A DNA stretch of 64,000 nt, taken from the NCBI RefSeq assembly GCF_018279705.1, contig NZ_CP036498.1:186001-250000 (forward strand). Direction: 5' to 3'. Positions 28,691 to 39,146 of the stretch are shown one piece after another (the stretch's first letter is position 1; every line of letters begins with the position of its first letter). The notes under the pieces are model-generated. The model ran no database searches and had not been told where the DNA came from. It saw only the letters and a program-made list of their open reading frames with translations. This DNA is from Tardiphaga alba. GTDB taxonomy: Bacteria > Pseudomonadota > Alphaproteobacteria > Rhizobiales > Xanthobacteraceae. A program made the position numbers and the translations under genes.

Positions 28691-29452
28691 ATGTTCAAGG
28701 TCCGCGTCATCCCCTGCCTCGACGTCAAGGACGGCCGTGTGGTGAAGGGCGTCAATTTCGTCGATCTGCGCGACGCCGGCGATCCCGTCGAAGCGGCGAT
28801 CGCCTATGACGCGGCCGGTGCGGACGAACTGACGTTCCTCGACATCAACGCCACGCATGAAAACCGCGGCACCATGATGGATGTGGTTCGCCGCACGGCG
28901 GAGGCCTGCTTCATGCCGCTGACTGTTGGCGGCGGTGTCCGCACGGTGGATGACATCAAGGCGCTGCTGCGCGCGGGTGCCGACAAGGTGTCGATCAATT
29001 CGGCCGCGGTGGCCAACAAGCTGTTCGTCAAGGAAGCCGCGGAGAAATTCGGTGACCAGTGCATCGTGGTCGCCATCGATGCGAAGCGCTCAGGTTCGCG
29101 CTGGGAAATTTTCACCCATGGCGGCCGCAAGTCGACCGGGATCGACGCCATCGAATTCGCCCAGGAAGTCGTGTCCTTGGGCGCAGGTGAAATCCTGCTC
29201 ACCTCGATGGATCGCGACGGCACCCGCACCGGCTTCGATATCGAACTGACCCGCGCCATTGCCGACAGTGTCGCCGTACCGGTGATCGCCTCGGGCGGCG
29301 TCGGCAACCTCGATCACTTGGTCGAAGGTATCAGGTCCGGCCACGCTACGGCCGTGCTTGCCGCCTCGATTTTTCACTTCGGTGAATTTACCATTCGTCA
29401 GGCCAAGGACCACATGGTGCGCGCCGGGCTGCCGATGCGGCTCGACCCGTAG
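28691..29452 (+). CDS. hisF: Imidazole glycerol phosphate synthase, cyclase subunit
   Basis: TIM-barrel partner of HisH that forms imidazole glycerol phosphate and AICAR. The catalytic aspartates lie in [15 protein letters not shown] at the first strand and in [12 protein letters not shown] at the fifth. Phosphate-binding glycine loops are GGGVRTVDD and [10 protein letters not shown]. The 253-residue length is normal. It starts 9 bases after hisA with an AGGA ribosome-binding site. Confidence 0.98.
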   Translation: MFKVRVIPCLDVKDGRVVKGVNFVDLRDAGDPVEAAIAYDAAGADELTFLDINATHENRGTMMDVVRRTAEACFMPLTVGGGVRTVDDIKALLRAGADKVSINSAAVANKLFVKEAAEKFGDQCIVVAIDAKRSGSRWEIFTHGGRKSTGIDAIEFAQEVVSLGAGEILLTSMDRDGTRTGFDIELTRAIADSVAVPVIASGGVGNLDHLVEGIRSGHATAVLAASIFHFGEFTIRQAKDHMVRAGLPMRLDP

Positions 29453-29464
29453 AGAGGCTCATCG

Positions 29465-29788
29465 ATGTCCTTCACGCTGCATGATCTGGCCGCCACCATC
29501 GATGCCCGCGCCGCGGCAGCGGATGGTGATTCCTCCTATACGAAGAAGCTACTCGACAAGGGCGCGGTGCATTGCGCCAAGAAATTCGGCGAGGAAGCCG
29601 TCGAGGCCGTCATCGCCGCGGTCGATGACGATCGCACCGACCTGATCAATGAAAGCGCCGACGTGCTGTTTCATCTGCTGGTGCTTTTGAAGTCGCGCGG
29701 CATCACCATTCAGGATGTGGAGGCCGCGCTCGGCGCGCGGACGCATCAATCCGGATTGCAGGAAAAGGCGTCACGCAAGAGCGACTGA
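29465..29788 (+). CDS. hisE: Phosphoribosyl-ATP pyrophosphatase
   Basis: All-helical pyrophosphatase of 107 residues that catalyses the second step of histidine synthesis. The conserved KLLDKGAVHCAKKFGEEAVEAVIAA core with the metal-binding acidic residues is present, and the NESADVLFHLLVLLKSRG segment follows. It is the monofunctional form, not fused to hisI. It is the last his gene of this operon; hisI, hisG, hisD and hisC are not in the window. Confidence 0.97.
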   Translation: MSFTLHDLAATIDARAAAADGDSSYTKKLLDKGAVHCAKKFGEEAVEAVIAAVDDDRTDLINESADVLFHLLVLLKSRGITIQDVEAALGARTHQSGLQEKASRKSD

Positions 29789-29840
29789 CGTTTCAGGGGC
29801 AGAAGTCTGAAGAACTCGGCCTTTCAAGTAGGAAACTCTA

Positions 29841-30797
29841 ATGGATATGCGGGCCCCCGAGCAGAAATACGATCCGTATCGCAACTACACACGCCAACAG
29901 TGGTCGAAGTTGCGCGACGACATGCCGATGGCGCTCAATGCCGATGAGATCGCGGCGCTGCGCTCGATGCATGATCGTCTCGATCTGCGCGAGGTCGAGG
30001 AGATCTATCTGCCGCTGTCGCGCCTGCTCTCGATGTATGTCGGCGCGCATCAGCGGCTCTATATCGCGCAGCGCAAATTCCTGCATATCGAAGATCGCAA
30101 GATGCCGTATATCATCGGCGTCGCCGGTTCGGTCGCGGTCGGCAAGTCCACCACGGCCCGCGTGTTGCAGGCATTGCTCGCGCGCTGGTCGCCGAAGCCG
30201 AAGGTTGATCTCGTCACGACCGACGGTTTCCTGTTTCCGAATGCGGTGCTCGAGCGCAATGGCATCATGCAGAAGAAAGGCTTTCCGGAAAGCTACGATC
30301 TACCGCTGCTTCTGCAGTTCCTCAGCGACATCAAGGCCGGCCGCACCAATGTGCGCGCGCCCGTCTATTCGCATCTCACTTACGACATCGTGCCCGACAG
30401 ATTCGTCGAGATCGATCAACCCGACATCCTGATCGTCGAAGGCGTCAATGTGTTGCAGGCCGGCCGCCTGCCGCGCGACGGCAAGGCGGTGCCTGTCGTC
30501 TCGGATTTCTTCGACTTCTCGGTCTATATCGATGCCGACGAGCCGGTGCTGCGCGAATGGTATGTGAAGCGCTTCCTGGCGCTGCGTGATACCGCGTTCC
30601 ACGATCCGCGATCTTACTTCAATCGCTATGCGCTGCTGTCGGATGAGGAGGCGACGGCAACGGCGCTGGCGATCTGGGAACGCACCAACTTAGCGAATCT
30701 CGAAGACAACATTTTGCCGACACGACCGCGCGCGACGCTGATCCTGAAGAAGGGTGCTGACCACGTGATCGAAAACGTGGCGCTGCGGCGGCTTTAG
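29841..30797 (+). CDS. coaA: Type I pantothenate kinase
   Basis: Catalyses the first and usually rate-limiting step of coenzyme A synthesis, phosphorylation of pantothenate. The P-loop [20 protein letters not shown] lies around residues 92-111, with [13 protein letters not shown] downstream and the [21 protein letters not shown] segment near the C-terminus. The 318-residue length is normal. It follows hisE by 52 bases and has its own AGGA site. Note that coaE, the last enzyme of the same pathway, lies 12 kb away in this window. Confidence 0.97.
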   Translation: MDMRAPEQKYDPYRNYTRQQWSKLRDDMPMALNADEIAALRSMHDRLDLREVEEIYLPLSRLLSMYVGAHQRLYIAQRKFLHIEDRKMPYIIGVAGSVAVGKSTTARVLQALLARWSPKPKVDLVTTDGFLFPNAVLERNGIMQKKGFPESYDLPLLLQFLSDIKAGRTNVRAPVYSHLTYDIVPDRFVEIDQPDILIVEGVNVLQAGRLPRDGKAVPVVSDFFDFSVYIDADEPVLREWYVKRFLALRDTAFHDPRSYFNRYALLSDEEATATALAIWERTNLANLEDNILPTRPRATLILKKGADHVIENVALRRL

Positions 30798-30803
30798 TTT
30801 TGC

Positions 30804-30905
30804 TGTCGTTGCCCGGCTCGACCGGGCAACCTAGTACACACTGGCGTTGGCGTGTCGTTATAGACGGCAGCGGTTACTGGATCGCCCGCTTTCGCGGGCG
30901 ATGAC
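30804..30905. repeat. Palindromic intergenic repeat, family D, copy 3
   Basis: Starts with the perfect hairpin GTTGCCCGG-CTCGA-CCGGGCAAC, seven bases after coaA, and ends CGCCCGCTTTCGCGGGCGATGACA. It lies between the convergent coaA and the OlsB-like gene and may stop transcription from both sides. Confidence 0.85.
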
Positions 30906-30918
30906 AAGCGAGGCAAGC

Positions 30919-31878
30919 TCAAGCCGCCTTCGCTTCCCCGCCGAAATGCTCGATATATCTGGCGCCGATCGCCGACACCGGCATCACGATCAGCACATCC
31001 GTCGTGCCGAACTGGTGATCGATGACGGCACCATCGCCGATCATCGCGCCGATGCGCAGATAGCCCTTGATCAGCGGCGGCAGCGCGCGAAGGGCGGCTT
31101 TCTGATCGATGGCCTCCTTCGGCATCCGGTTCATTTCGACATAGCGCGAACCATGCGCACGCGCGCGCCATTCTTCGGGGGCGCGGGCATGGTGATGCAG
31201 GAATGACAGCGGAAGCGCCAGCGCGTCCGGATCGGTGCCTTCGAAGCTGGCGCAGCCGATCATCACATCGAAGCGGTTCTGCTTCACATAGCTCCAGATG
31301 CCCTGCCAGAGCAGCTCGACGGTGCGCTTGGTGCGATACCGCTCCAGCACGCAAGAACGACCGAGCTCTAGGAAGCGCAGGCCGGGATGGCTGTGCAGGA
31401 CGCCATCGAGATCGAATTCGCTCTGGGTATAGAAGCCGCCGTGCTTCATCGCGCTTTCGTGGCGGAGCAGGCGATAGGTGCCGACCACCGGCTGCCGACC
31501 CGACAATGTCGGCTTGGCGGCATGATCGACCACCAGCAGGTGATCGCAGATCTTGTCGAACGCGTCCTTGTCGCGCCGCGCCAGCATGGTGGCGGCGTCG
31601 GCGATGGCGGTGCCGTTCTTGTAGAACACCTTGTAACGCAGGCGCTGCGCGCGCTTCACGTCGCGCTTGTCCTGGGCGAGGCGCACTTCCAGCGGCCCCA
31701 TCCGGCCGAGCGAGGGCGCGCCATTCAGATTGAAATTGGCGGGATCGAAATGGAATGGCGGCTTGAACCAGGTGATCGCGGTTTGCGCCGCCAGTGCCAT
31801 GTTCTGCGGCCGCAACATCTGCATGACGCCCGGCTTGATAGTCGCTGGCTTCGCTCGAACGAATTCATTGCCGTGCAT
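30919..31878 (-). CDS. OlsB-like ornithine-acyl[ACP] N-acyltransferase (GNAT family)
   Basis: Protein of 319 residues with the acyl-transferring GNAT fold often annotated as hemolysin-like. The core from about residue 62 has LEVRLAQDKRDVKRAQRLRYKVFY, VVGTYRLLRHESA, FLELGRSCVLERYRTKRTVELLW and IGCASFEGTDPD, matching OlsB, which attaches a 3-hydroxy fatty acid to ornithine as the first step of ornithine lipid synthesis. An N-terminal extension of about 60 residues precedes it. The ATG at 31878 has a GGGGA site six bases upstream; a TTG two codons earlier is possible. OlsA is not in the window, so the pathway role is inferred from family only. Confidence 0.8.
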   Translation of the reverse strand: MHGNEFVRAKPATIKPGVMQMLRPQNMALAAQTAITWFKPPFHFDPANFNLNGAPSLGRMGPLEVRLAQDKRDVKRAQRLRYKVFYKNGTAIADAATMLARRDKDAFDKICDHLLVVDHAAKPTLSGRQPVVGTYRLLRHESAMKHGGFYTQSEFDLDGVLHSHPGLRFLELGRSCVLERYRTKRTVELLWQGIWSYVKQNRFDVMIGCASFEGTDPDALALPLSFLHHHARAPEEWRARAHGSRYVEMNRMPKEAIDQKAALRALPPLIKGYLRIGAMIGDGAVIDHQFGTTDVLIVMPVSAIGARYIEHFGGEAKAA

Positions 31879-32031
31879 AGCCAATCCCCGACTTCACCCG
31901 GCCGCGGTTAGCCCCACGCGAATCAACGCGGCCTATCCGCTCCAGACATCACGGGTGGTCAACAGAGGTGTGACGGGTGTGTTGCGAAGGGATGACAGGG
32001 AAGCCGGGGGAAAGGTGGTCACAAGCTCGCC

Positions 32032-32140
32032 CCTCATCCTGAGGAGTCGCGAAGTGCGTCTCGAAGGATGGCGGCACGCTCAGGAGCCCGGCCAGTCATG
32101 GTTCGAGACGGCGCCAAGTGGCGCCTCCTCACCATGAGGG
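32032..32140. repeat. Palindromic intergenic repeat, family A, copy 3
   Basis: CCTCATCCTGAGGAGTCGCG left end and CTCACCATGAGGG right end, with inner arms GTCTCGAAGGATGGCGG and CATGGTTCGAGACGGCG. It lies between the divergent acyltransferase start and the histidine kinase stop codon, in a 279-base gap with no gene. Confidence 0.85.
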
Positions 32141-32157
32141 CGGAGTGTGGTCGCTAC

Positions 32158-34386
32158 CTACACCGTCAGTTGCCGGCCGGTGGCCAGATGCTTCAGCGCC
32201 TCTTCCAGCTTCTCGCGATCCAGCGGCTTCAGCAGGAAGCCGTCCATCCCCGCTTCGAAACAGGCATAACGATCTTCCACCAGCGTATTCGCGGTGAGCG
32301 CCAGGATCGGCGTCCGCCGCACGCGCTGGCCGGCTTCGCGGGCGCGGATGCGCTTTGCGGTCTCGATGCCGTCGAGTTTCGGCATCTGGATGTCCATCAG
32401 CACCAGGTCGAACGGTGTCCCTGCCGCATCCGAGGCAAGCCAGGATTCCAGCGCCTGCTCGCCATTGGTCGTCACCACCGTGCGATGCCCCAGCCGCGTC
32501 AGCAGCGAGCGCATCAGGAGCGCATTGATCTCGTTGTCTTCGGCAACGAGGATCGATAGTCCCTCGCCCGCTGTCATCTCGCTGGCCGTAGATTCGGTTT
32601 CCTCGATGGTCGCCTGTGCATGTGCCGGCATGTCGAGCAGCTTCGCGAGGGATGCCGCGCGCAACGGTTTGATCAGATAACCGGTCAGCCCTGTCGTCGC
32701 CGTCGGCTGCAATTCGTGCCGCATTGCTGGCGTGAACAATCCGATGCGTTGCGTCGCGTGCGGGATCGCACGCTCGCTCAGCCGCTCAAATGCATCGGCG
32801 CCGAGCGCGCGATCGATCAGGACTGCGCGCCAGGTGCGTTCCGGCATCAGCGCCAGCGCCACTTCCGGGTCGGACACCATGCAGGTGGCGGCGCCCCAGC
32901 GCTCCAGCCGGCGCGCGATCAACGAGGTCTCGATGCTCTGCGGCGCGACCAGCATCACGGATTGGCCGGTGAGATCCGGTGGCAGGAAGGCCTCGGCACG
33001 GTCGTTGGAGGCAACCAGCGGAATCGAGACTTCAAAGGTCGAACCGATGCCGGGCGCACTTTGCAGCGTAATGCGGCCGTTCATGCGCTTGACGATGCGC
33101 TCGCTGATGGACAGTCCGAGCCCGGTGCCACCGAAATGCCGCGCGGTTCGCTCATCCGCCTGTTCGAATTCGCGGAAGATGCGCTGCTGCGCGTCGGACG
33201 CGATGCCGATACCGGTATCGCGCACGATGAAGCTGATTTCGTTCGGCCAGATACCGGGTTCGACGATGACGGCGACGCCGCCTTTGTTCGTGAACTTGAT
33301 GGCGTTGCCGGTGAGATTGAGCAGCACCTGCCGCAGACGCCCGGAATCGCCGATCACCTCCAGCGGCAGTCGCTCATCGATATAGGCGGCGATTTCCAGA
33401 TCGCGGGCCTGTGCACGAGGTGCCAGCAATTCGGTGATGTCTTCGATCAGCGTGGAGAGCGCGAAAGGCCGGTAGTCGAGATCAATCTTGCCGGCTTCGA
33501 TCTTGGAGTAATCGAGCAGTTCCTCGATCAGCGACAACAGCGACTCGCCGGAGGTCTTCACGGCGCGGGTATAGGTGGTCTGCTCCGGCGAAAGCTGGGT
33601 GTCGAGCAGCAGTCCGCTCATGCCCAGAATGCCGTTCAGTGGCGTGCGGATTTCGTGGCTCGCCATGGCAAGGAAGCGCGACTTGGCGCGGTTCGCGGCA
33701 TTGGCATGGTCGCGCGCATCGGACAGCGCGCGTTCGGTCTCGGTACGATCGGTGACGTCGCGGCCGACGCTTTGCAGTTCGGCCGGGCGGTTGGCATCGA
33801 TCCGCACCATGCCCTCGCGCCACGCGATCCAGCGCGGGCCGGTGGCGCTGGCGATGCATTGATCATGGATCGAGGTGCCGTTCGGCTCATGGGCGCTGTC
33901 ACCCTGCTCCAGCACGGTGAGTTCGAAAGCGCTGCCCACCAGCGCGTCGCGCGGCGTCTCCGCCAGCGTGCAATAGGCGTCGTTGACATAGGTGATGCGG
34001 CCGGCCTGGTCGCGGATGACGATGAGATCGTCCTGCGCCTCGAACAGATGCCGTGCGCGTTCCTCGGCCTCCTTCAGTTCCCAGTTGCGATCGACCAATG
34101 CTTCATTGAGCGCGGAAACCTTGCGCATCCGCTTCTGCAGGAAGCGCATGCGAATGCTCATGGTGACGAGAGCCACGCAGGCCAGTGCGAACAGGAAGCT
34201 GGCGCCGATGGCAAAAGCGTGCGGATCGTAGCCCGCGGTCGGCGAGGCGCTGGCAGAGATGAACCCATAGGCGCCGCCAAAGGCGGCCGAAAACATCACG
34301 AAGGAGCGAATGAGGAAGGCCAGCCACGGAAAGCGGCGGGCGAAGCGGCGCATGAGGACCTTGATCCGGAAAATGCCTCTCTTCAC
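32158..34386 (-). CDS. Hybrid sensor histidine kinase with PAS domain and two receiver-like domains
   Basis: Membrane kinase of 742 residues. Two helices span the membrane (about residues 23-44 and 59-78), followed by a coiled coil, a PAS domain (110-215), the HisKA dimerisation domain with His244 in [17 protein letters not shown], and an ATPase domain with [19 protein letters not shown] and [11 protein letters not shown] receiver-like domain around 455-580 lacks the acidic pocket and phospho-aspartate. The C-terminal true receiver (from about 610) has LVAEDNEIN and Asp665 in [10 protein letters not shown]. The start is GTG with GGAG upstream. The input signal and the output regulator are unknown; no response regulator gene is adjacent. 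Confidence 0.92.
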   Translation of the reverse strand: MKRGIFRIKVLMRRFARRFPWLAFLIRSFVMFSAAFGGAYGFISASASPTAGYDPHAFAIGASFLFALACVALVTMSIRMRFLQKRMRKVSALNEALVDRNWELKEAEERARHLFEAQDDLIVIRDQAGRITYVNDAYCTLAETPRDALVGSAFELTVLEQGDSAHEPNGTSIHDQCIASATGPRWIAWREGMVRIDANRPAELQSVGRDVTDRTETERALSDARDHANAANRAKSRFLAMASHEIRTPLNGILGMSGLLLDTQLSPEQTTYTRAVKTSGESLLSLIEELLDYSKIEAGKIDLDYRPFALSTLIEDITELLAPRAQARDLEIAAYIDERLPLEVIGDSGRLRQVLLNLTGNAIKFTNKGGVAVIVEPGIWPNEISFIVRDTGIGIASDAQQRIFREFEQADERTARHFGGTGLGLSISERIVKRMNGRITLQSAPGIGSTFEVSIPLVASNDRAEAFLPPDLTGQSVMLVAPQSIETSLIARRLERWGAATCMVSDPEVALALMPERTWRAVLIDRALGADAFERLSERAIPHATQRIGLFTPAMRHELQPTATTGLTGYLIKPLRAASLAKLLDMPAHAQATIEETESTASEMTAGEGLSILVAEDNEINALLMRSLLTRLGHRTVVTTNGEQALESWLASDAAGTPFDLVLMDIQMPKLDGIETAKRIRAREAGQRVRRTPILALTANTLVEDRYACFEAGMDGFLLKPLDREKLEEALKHLATGRQLTV

Positions 34387-34550
34387 GACGCGCCACTCCG
34401 GCTTGATCGATGCGACGGACGCTGATGTGTGCGTCCGCGGGTCTGGATCGGGGGATAGGACGATGATCGGTGGATCAGATTGCCAACTGATTTCAACGGA
34501 GCGGATGTTACCGCGCCGCTATCGTCATGGTTGATGAAGCGTAAACGCGA

Positions 34551-35021
34551 TTACAGGTTCGCTTCGGCCAGGCGTGCCGGGGCCTTGGTGCGCGCGCCGA
34601 CAATGAGGGCAGCCGCATCGCGAGCGGAAAAGCTGCGTGACTTCACGTAGATCCTGTAATCCGCGCCGTCATTGTCGGACAGGTAGATCACCGGATCCGT
34701 GCTGGCGGCAGATGACGTGATGCCGATGAAACGTGTTGCTGCACTGACCGAGCATGCACCGGGCTCGTCGGTATCCGTGTCATCGATGACCGCAAAGTCG
34801 GCGCTCTCGGCATTATCGACGATCTGCACGCGGATGGTGGCGCGGGCGGGGTCGTCGGTAAAACTCACATGGCTTTGTGCCTGCCATGGCAATGCAGCGA
34901 GTTGTACGGTGGTGTCGCCGGCAGAGATGCAAGGCTGCGTCGAGGCAAACAGCTCGCCGCGGGCGAGGAAGGCCGCAATGGCCAACGGAATCGTCGAAGC
35001 CAAAATCTTGAAACGCAGCAT
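34551..35021 (-). CDS. Exported protein of unknown function
   Basis: Protein of 156 residues with a probable signal peptide (MLRFKILASTIPLAIAAFLARGELFA) from the ATG at 35021. Two cysteines remain (in STQPCISAG and EPGACSVSA), suggesting a disulfide in the periplasm. The body is acidic (DDTDTDEPG, SDNDGADYR) and predicted mostly beta. I recognise no family. It lies alone between the histidine kinase and comM, all on the minus strand, with 103 bases to comM. The frame runs further upstream, but without protein-like sequence. Confidence 0.6.
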   Translation of the reverse strand: MLRFKILASTIPLAIAAFLARGELFASTQPCISAGDTTVQLAALPWQAQSHVSFTDDPARATIRVQIVDNAESADFAVIDDTDTDEPGACSVSAATRFIGITSSAASTDPVIYLSDNDGADYRIYVKSRSFSARDAAALIVGARTKAPARLAEANL

Positions 35022-35124
35022 GATACACAACTCGCTCTCATCCCCGTAATGCGGGGTATGGTGAGCGAAGCGTAAACAAAACTCGTTACCGTCAGGTTGA
35101 CGATACGCGCATTCGTTGCAGCGG

Positions 35125-36660
35125 TCAGGCGGCGTTTCGGACCTCGTCCGCCAAAGCTCGGTAGGACAGTGCTTCGGCGAGATGGAGCCGGCCGATCCTC
35201 TCGGCACGGTCGAGGTCAGCCAAAGTGCGCGCCACACGCAAGATGCGGTGATAGCCGCGCGCGCTGAGCCGCATGGTCTCGGCGGCATCTTTCAGCAGGG
35301 CGAGCCCTTGTGCATCAGGCTGTGCAACGGTCTCCAGCACCGATGCCGGCGCGGAGGCATTCGTATGCGTGCCCGGGAGACCCGTAGCAGCGTAGCGCGC
35401 GGTCTGGATATCGCGGGCTACGGCAACGCGCGCGGCCACCTCGGCAGAGCCCTCCGACGGCGGCGGCAGGATCAGGTCTGCGGCGGTGACGGGCGGCACC
35501 TCGATGCGCAGATCGATACGGTCCATCAGCGGGCCGGAGATGCGGGTCTGGTAGTCCGACGTACAGCGGTCGATCCGTCCGCGCTTGCATGAAAAGCCGG
35601 GCTCGAAGGCGTGTCCGCAGCGGCATGGATTCATGGCCGCCACCAGCATGAAGCGCGCGGGATAGGTGACCCGGTGATTGGCGCGCGAGACCGCAACCTC
35701 GCCATTCTCCAGGGGCGCCCGCAGGGAGTCGAGTACGCGGGGGTCGAATTCGGGCAGCTCGTCCAGAAACAGCACGCCTTGATGTGCGAGCGAAATTTCG
35801 CCCGGCCGCGCACGCAGCCCACCGCCGGTAAGCGCGGCCATGCTGGCGGAATGATGCGGTGCGCGAAATGGCCGGCGGGCCGTCAGCGCACCGTCGCGGA
35901 TTTCCCCGGCAACGGAGGCAATCATGGAGACTTCCAGCAATTCCGCGGGCGATAGCGAGGGCAGGATGGACGGCAGCCGCGCGGCCAGCATGGATTTCCC
36001 CGAGCCCGGACTCCCCATCATCAACAGGTGGTGACCGCCGGCTGCTGCGATCTCCAGCGCCCGCTTTGCGCTCTCCTGCCCTTTGATATCCTTGAGGTCG
36101 AGCAGTGAGTTTTCGCGGGTCTGGACCTTCGGTTGTGGCCGCGACAGCACTTGCGTGCCTTTGAAGTGATTGGCGATCTGGATCAGCGACTGTGCTGCGA
36201 TGATCTGGATGTCCGGGCTTGCCCATGCAGCTTCGGAGCCGCAAACCGCCGGACAGATCAGTCCTTCATCGCGTGTATTGGCGCCGATCGCCGCCGGCAA
36301 TACGCCGGCCACCGGGGCCAGCGATCCATCAAGGCCGAGTTCGCCGAGCACGGTGAAGCCGGCGAGCGCGTCATGCGGGATCGCGCCGATGGTTGCCATC
36401 AGCCCGAGCGCGATCGGCAGATCGTAATGACTGCCTTCCTTGGGGAGATCGGCCGGCGCGAGATTGACGATAATGCGCCGAGCGGGCAGTGCGAGGCCAG
36501 ATGCGGTCAAAGCTGCACGCACCCGCTCGCGTGCTTCAGAGACGGCCTTGTCGGGAAGTCCGACAATGATGAAATTCGGCAGGCCCGGCACGACCTGAAC
36601 CTGCACGTCCACCGCGCGGGCCTCGATCCCCTCAAATGCGACCGTCGCGACATGCTGCAT
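35125..36660 (-). CDS. comM: ComM/YifB family Mg-chelatase-like AAA+ ATPase
   Basis: Protein of 511 residues with an N-terminal Lon-protease-like domain (to about 170), an AAA+ core with Walker A GSPGSGKS at residues 216-223, GVLFLDELPEF as Walker B, and a zinc-finger-like MNPCRCGHAFEPGFSCKRG segment. In naturally transformable bacteria ComM is a hexameric helicase that promotes branch migration during uptake of homologous DNA. Its presence does not show competence here, since the gene is widespread. The ATG at 36660 gives the conserved MQHVATVAFEGIEA start. Confidence 0.93.
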   Translation of the reverse strand: MQHVATVAFEGIEARAVDVQVQVVPGLPNFIIVGLPDKAVSEARERVRAALTASGLALPARRIIVNLAPADLPKEGSHYDLPIALGLMATIGAIPHDALAGFTVLGELGLDGSLAPVAGVLPAAIGANTRDEGLICPAVCGSEAAWASPDIQIIAAQSLIQIANHFKGTQVLSRPQPKVQTRENSLLDLKDIKGQESAKRALEIAAAGGHHLLMMGSPGSGKSMLAARLPSILPSLSPAELLEVSMIASVAGEIRDGALTARRPFRAPHHSASMAALTGGGLRARPGEISLAHQGVLFLDELPEFDPRVLDSLRAPLENGEVAVSRANHRVTYPARFMLVAAMNPCRCGHAFEPGFSCKRGRIDRCTSDYQTRISGPLMDRIDLRIEVPPVTAADLILPPPSEGSAEVAARVAVARDIQTARYAATGLPGTHTNASAPASVLETVAQPDAQGLALLKDAAETMRLSARGYHRILRVARTLADLDRAERIGRLHLAEALSYRALADEVRNAA

Positions 36661-36836
36661 CAAGCCACCTCTGCTATTCAATCAAAGGTAGCAGCGTATC
36701 GCGATGACGACAAGAACGTTAGATGGGCTGTTGCACATCGTCGCGATCGTTATTGATCGGCTTGCAGCAATTCATAAACTCGGCCATGCGAAGCATGACA
36801 AGAATCAAGTGACGACAAAGTCCGAGTCCCCGCCGC

Positions 36837-37943
36837 ATGTCAGATTGCCCGTCCAGGCAAATCGCCGTTTCCGACGACGCCGAGCTGATTGCTACTCTGC
36901 GGGCACAGCTCGCGGCTCAGCAGGCCGAACTCGAACGGCAGGCCGCGAAACTCGCCCATAGCCAGAAGATTTTTGACCGGGCCTCCGCAGCCGCGCGCAT
37001 CGGCGTCTGGGAATGCGAATTGCCGAGCGAAGCGCTCACCTGGACCGATGTGGTCTATGACATCTTCGATCTCCCGCGCGGGGTGATGCCCGAGCGTGGC
37101 GCAACGCTCAAATGCTATCCGGAAGAATCCGTCCGCGAATTGACCAAGCGGCGCAGCAAGGCCATCCAGGACCGCACCGGCTTCACGCTCGATGCTGAAA
37201 TCATCAGCTTCAAGGGTATCCGGCGCTGGATCAGGATCACGGCAACGGTCGAGTCCGTCGATGGTGTTGCCGTCCGTATCTTCGGCATGAAGCAGGACAT
37301 CACCGAAGAGAAGCTGCTCGCCGATCGTACCCGTTATCTCGCCGAATTCGACGTGTTGACGGGTCTCGCCAATCGCAGCCAGTTTCAGTCACGGTTGTCG
37401 TTGCTGGATCATGCATCGCCACAGCGTGTCCGCCCGTTCGGTGCCTTGCTGCTGATCGACCTTGATGAATTCAAGCCTGTGAATGACAGCCTCGGCCATG
37501 CCGCCGGTGACGAATGCCTGAAGCAAGCGGCAGAGCGAATCCGCGATGTCTGCCCTAGTGCAGAGCTTGTCGCGCGAATCGGCGGTGACGAATTTGCCGT
37601 ATTGTTGGGCCCCGATGCCCGGCTTGCCGAAGCATCCGACGCTGCCCGTGCGATCATCGCGCATCTGGGCTATCCCATGGAATATCGCGGCTATCAATTG
37701 AAGATCGGTGCATCCATTGGCATCGCATTAGCGGACCATCATACGCCGTCCGCACAGCTCAATGTGATGGCTGACGCGGCGCTCTATGCAGCCAAGAAAG
37801 CCGGTCGAAATACGTTTCGAATTCACAAGGCCGGTGTCTCCGCACTAGCGGGCAATTCGTTCACGGATCGATCATCGGACGATGCCGCGACGTCTAGCGC
37901 CGCGGGATCGCTATCGACATTTCGCGCTCTTACAGGTTCATGA
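36837..37943 (+). CDS. Diguanylate cyclase with PAS domain
   Basis: Cytoplasmic protein of 368 residues. A short N-terminal coiled coil (residues 15-45) leads to a PAS domain (about 48-155), with the post-PAS signature RIFGMKQDITEEKL, then a GGDEF domain with DVLTGLANRSQF and the intact GGDEF motif at 249-253. The RxxD inhibitory site is missing (PSAE at the position). It should make cyclic di-GMP in response to an internal cue bound by PAS. The last 14 bases overlap the 3' end of the convergent MBL-fold gene. A serine-rich tail of about 35 residues is unusual. Confidence 0.92.
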   Translation: MSDCPSRQIAVSDDAELIATLRAQLAAQQAELERQAAKLAHSQKIFDRASAAARIGVWECELPSEALTWTDVVYDIFDLPRGVMPERGATLKCYPEESVRELTKRRSKAIQDRTGFTLDAEIISFKGIRRWIRITATVESVDGVAVRIFGMKQDITEEKLLADRTRYLAEFDVLTGLANRSQFQSRLSLLDHASPQRVRPFGALLLIDLDEFKPVNDSLGHAAGDECLKQAAERIRDVCPSAELVARIGGDEFAVLLGPDARLAEASDAARAIIAHLGYPMEYRGYQLKIGASIGIALADHHTPSAQLNVMADAALYAAKKAGRNTFRIHKAGVSALAGNSFTDRSSDDAATSSAAGSLSTFRALTGS

Positions 37944-38922
37944 TCATCGGCTCGGCGATGTAGCGGAAGCCATCGCCGGCTTTCACAACATGACCGTAGC
38001 CCGGCCATGCGAAGTGATAGGACATCACGGCGATCTTGTTCGCCGCGAGCATGTCCAGCATCTTCACGCGCGAGGCGGCCGCCATCTTCGGATCGGAGTC
38101 ATAAGAGAACTCCATGCGCGGCTTCTCGAGCAAAAGCACCTGATGGTGGGTGAGATCGCCCAGGAATGCGAAGGACTTTCCTGCGGACGTGATCATGAAC
38201 ATGTGGTGGCCGAAGGTGTGGCCGGGCGCATGCATGGCGGTGATGCCGGGCAGGAACTCCTGATTGTCCTTGAAGAAGACGAGGCGGTCCTTCACCGGCA
38301 TCAGGTTCTTGCGCGCATGGACGATGAAGTCCTTGAGCGGCGAGCCCATCTTGCCCTCGTCGGTCCAGAACTTGAAATCTTCTTCGCTGATATAGACCTG
38401 CGCATTCGGGAATAGCGGCTTGTCGTCGGCACCGACAATGCCACCGATATGATCGATATGCGCGTGCGAGCAGACGATGGCGTCGATCTGCTCGGGCTTG
38501 ATGCCGGCTTCGGCGATGCTCTTCATCAGACGGCCGGTGGTGGGGCCGAAAAGTTTCGACGTGCCCATGCCGGTGTCGAACATGATGAGTTTGTCATTCA
38601 TGTTGATGATCGGCACGTTCTGTTCGAGGATGACGTTGCTGCTCGACAGGAAATTGTCCGTCAGCATTTTCTGCACGTCTTCCTTGGGCACACCGACAAA
38701 GGTGCCGGAGGGATCACCCAGCGGAAGCGGCCCGTCGGACACGACGGACACTTCAGCGTCACCGAAATTGAAGCGATGGAAGTATGGCGCCTGAGTGCCG
38801 AGCTTCGGCGCTTTCGCCGATGCGCTGCCGATCAGGCCGGGAGCGATGAGGTTTGCGCCAAGCCCTGCACCCAGTCCTGCACCGAGTGCGAGCAGCGAAC
38901 GTCGCGAGACGTCTGAAGTCAT
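37930..38922 (-). CDS. Tat-exported MBL-fold metallo-hydrolase
   Basis: Protein of 330 residues with a twin-arginine signal (SRRSLLALGAG, residues 6-16) and a cleavage region near AKAP at 36-39. The metallo-beta-lactamase fold has HAHIDH at residues 153-158 for two metals, with further ligands in APGHTFGHH and FLGDLTHH. Substrate is unknown; related enzymes include lactonases and quorum-quenching hydrolases. The ATG at 38922 has an excellent GGAGGA site; in-frame starts upstream lack one. It lies downstream of the TonB-dependent receptor on the same strand after 224 bases, and both products go to the envelope. Confidence 0.88.
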   Translation of the reverse strand: MTSDVSRRSLLALGAGLGAGLGANLIAPGLIGSASAKAPKLGTQAPYFHRFNFGDAEVSVVSDGPLPLGDPSGTFVGVPKEDVQKMLTDNFLSSSNVILEQNVPIINMNDKLIMFDTGMGTSKLFGPTTGRLMKSIAEAGIKPEQIDAIVCSHAHIDHIGGIVGADDKPLFPNAQVYISEEDFKFWTDEGKMGSPLKDFIVHARKNLMPVKDRLVFFKDNQEFLPGITAMHAPGHTFGHHMFMITSAGKSFAFLGDLTHHQVLLLEKPRMEFSYDSDPKMAAASRVKMLDMLAANKIAVMSYHFAWPGYGHVVKAGDGFRYIAEPMIMNL

Positions 38923-39146
38923 GCGTTCCTCCAACATTATGCTTTTGTTAGCCGTCAGACGACGGGCCACACGATTGATCGCGCGTGCGCCGGCATGCTG
39001 CGCCTACCAGCGCGGGCTGGCAAGCAAAAGCGTAGATGAAGAATCGCGTGTCGCGGCGAGATTGCGATCGCATCGTTGACGCGATGCAGCGAAGCTATTC
39101 CATATCGCGGCATCGCGCAGTGAGAGCACGATGCCACGATATCGAT

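Noticed and set aside
32620..34425. A 601-codon open frame on the plus strand opposite the histidine kinase
   Set aside because: Shadow of the kinase gene; the composition is low in hydrophobic cores and no family is recognisable.
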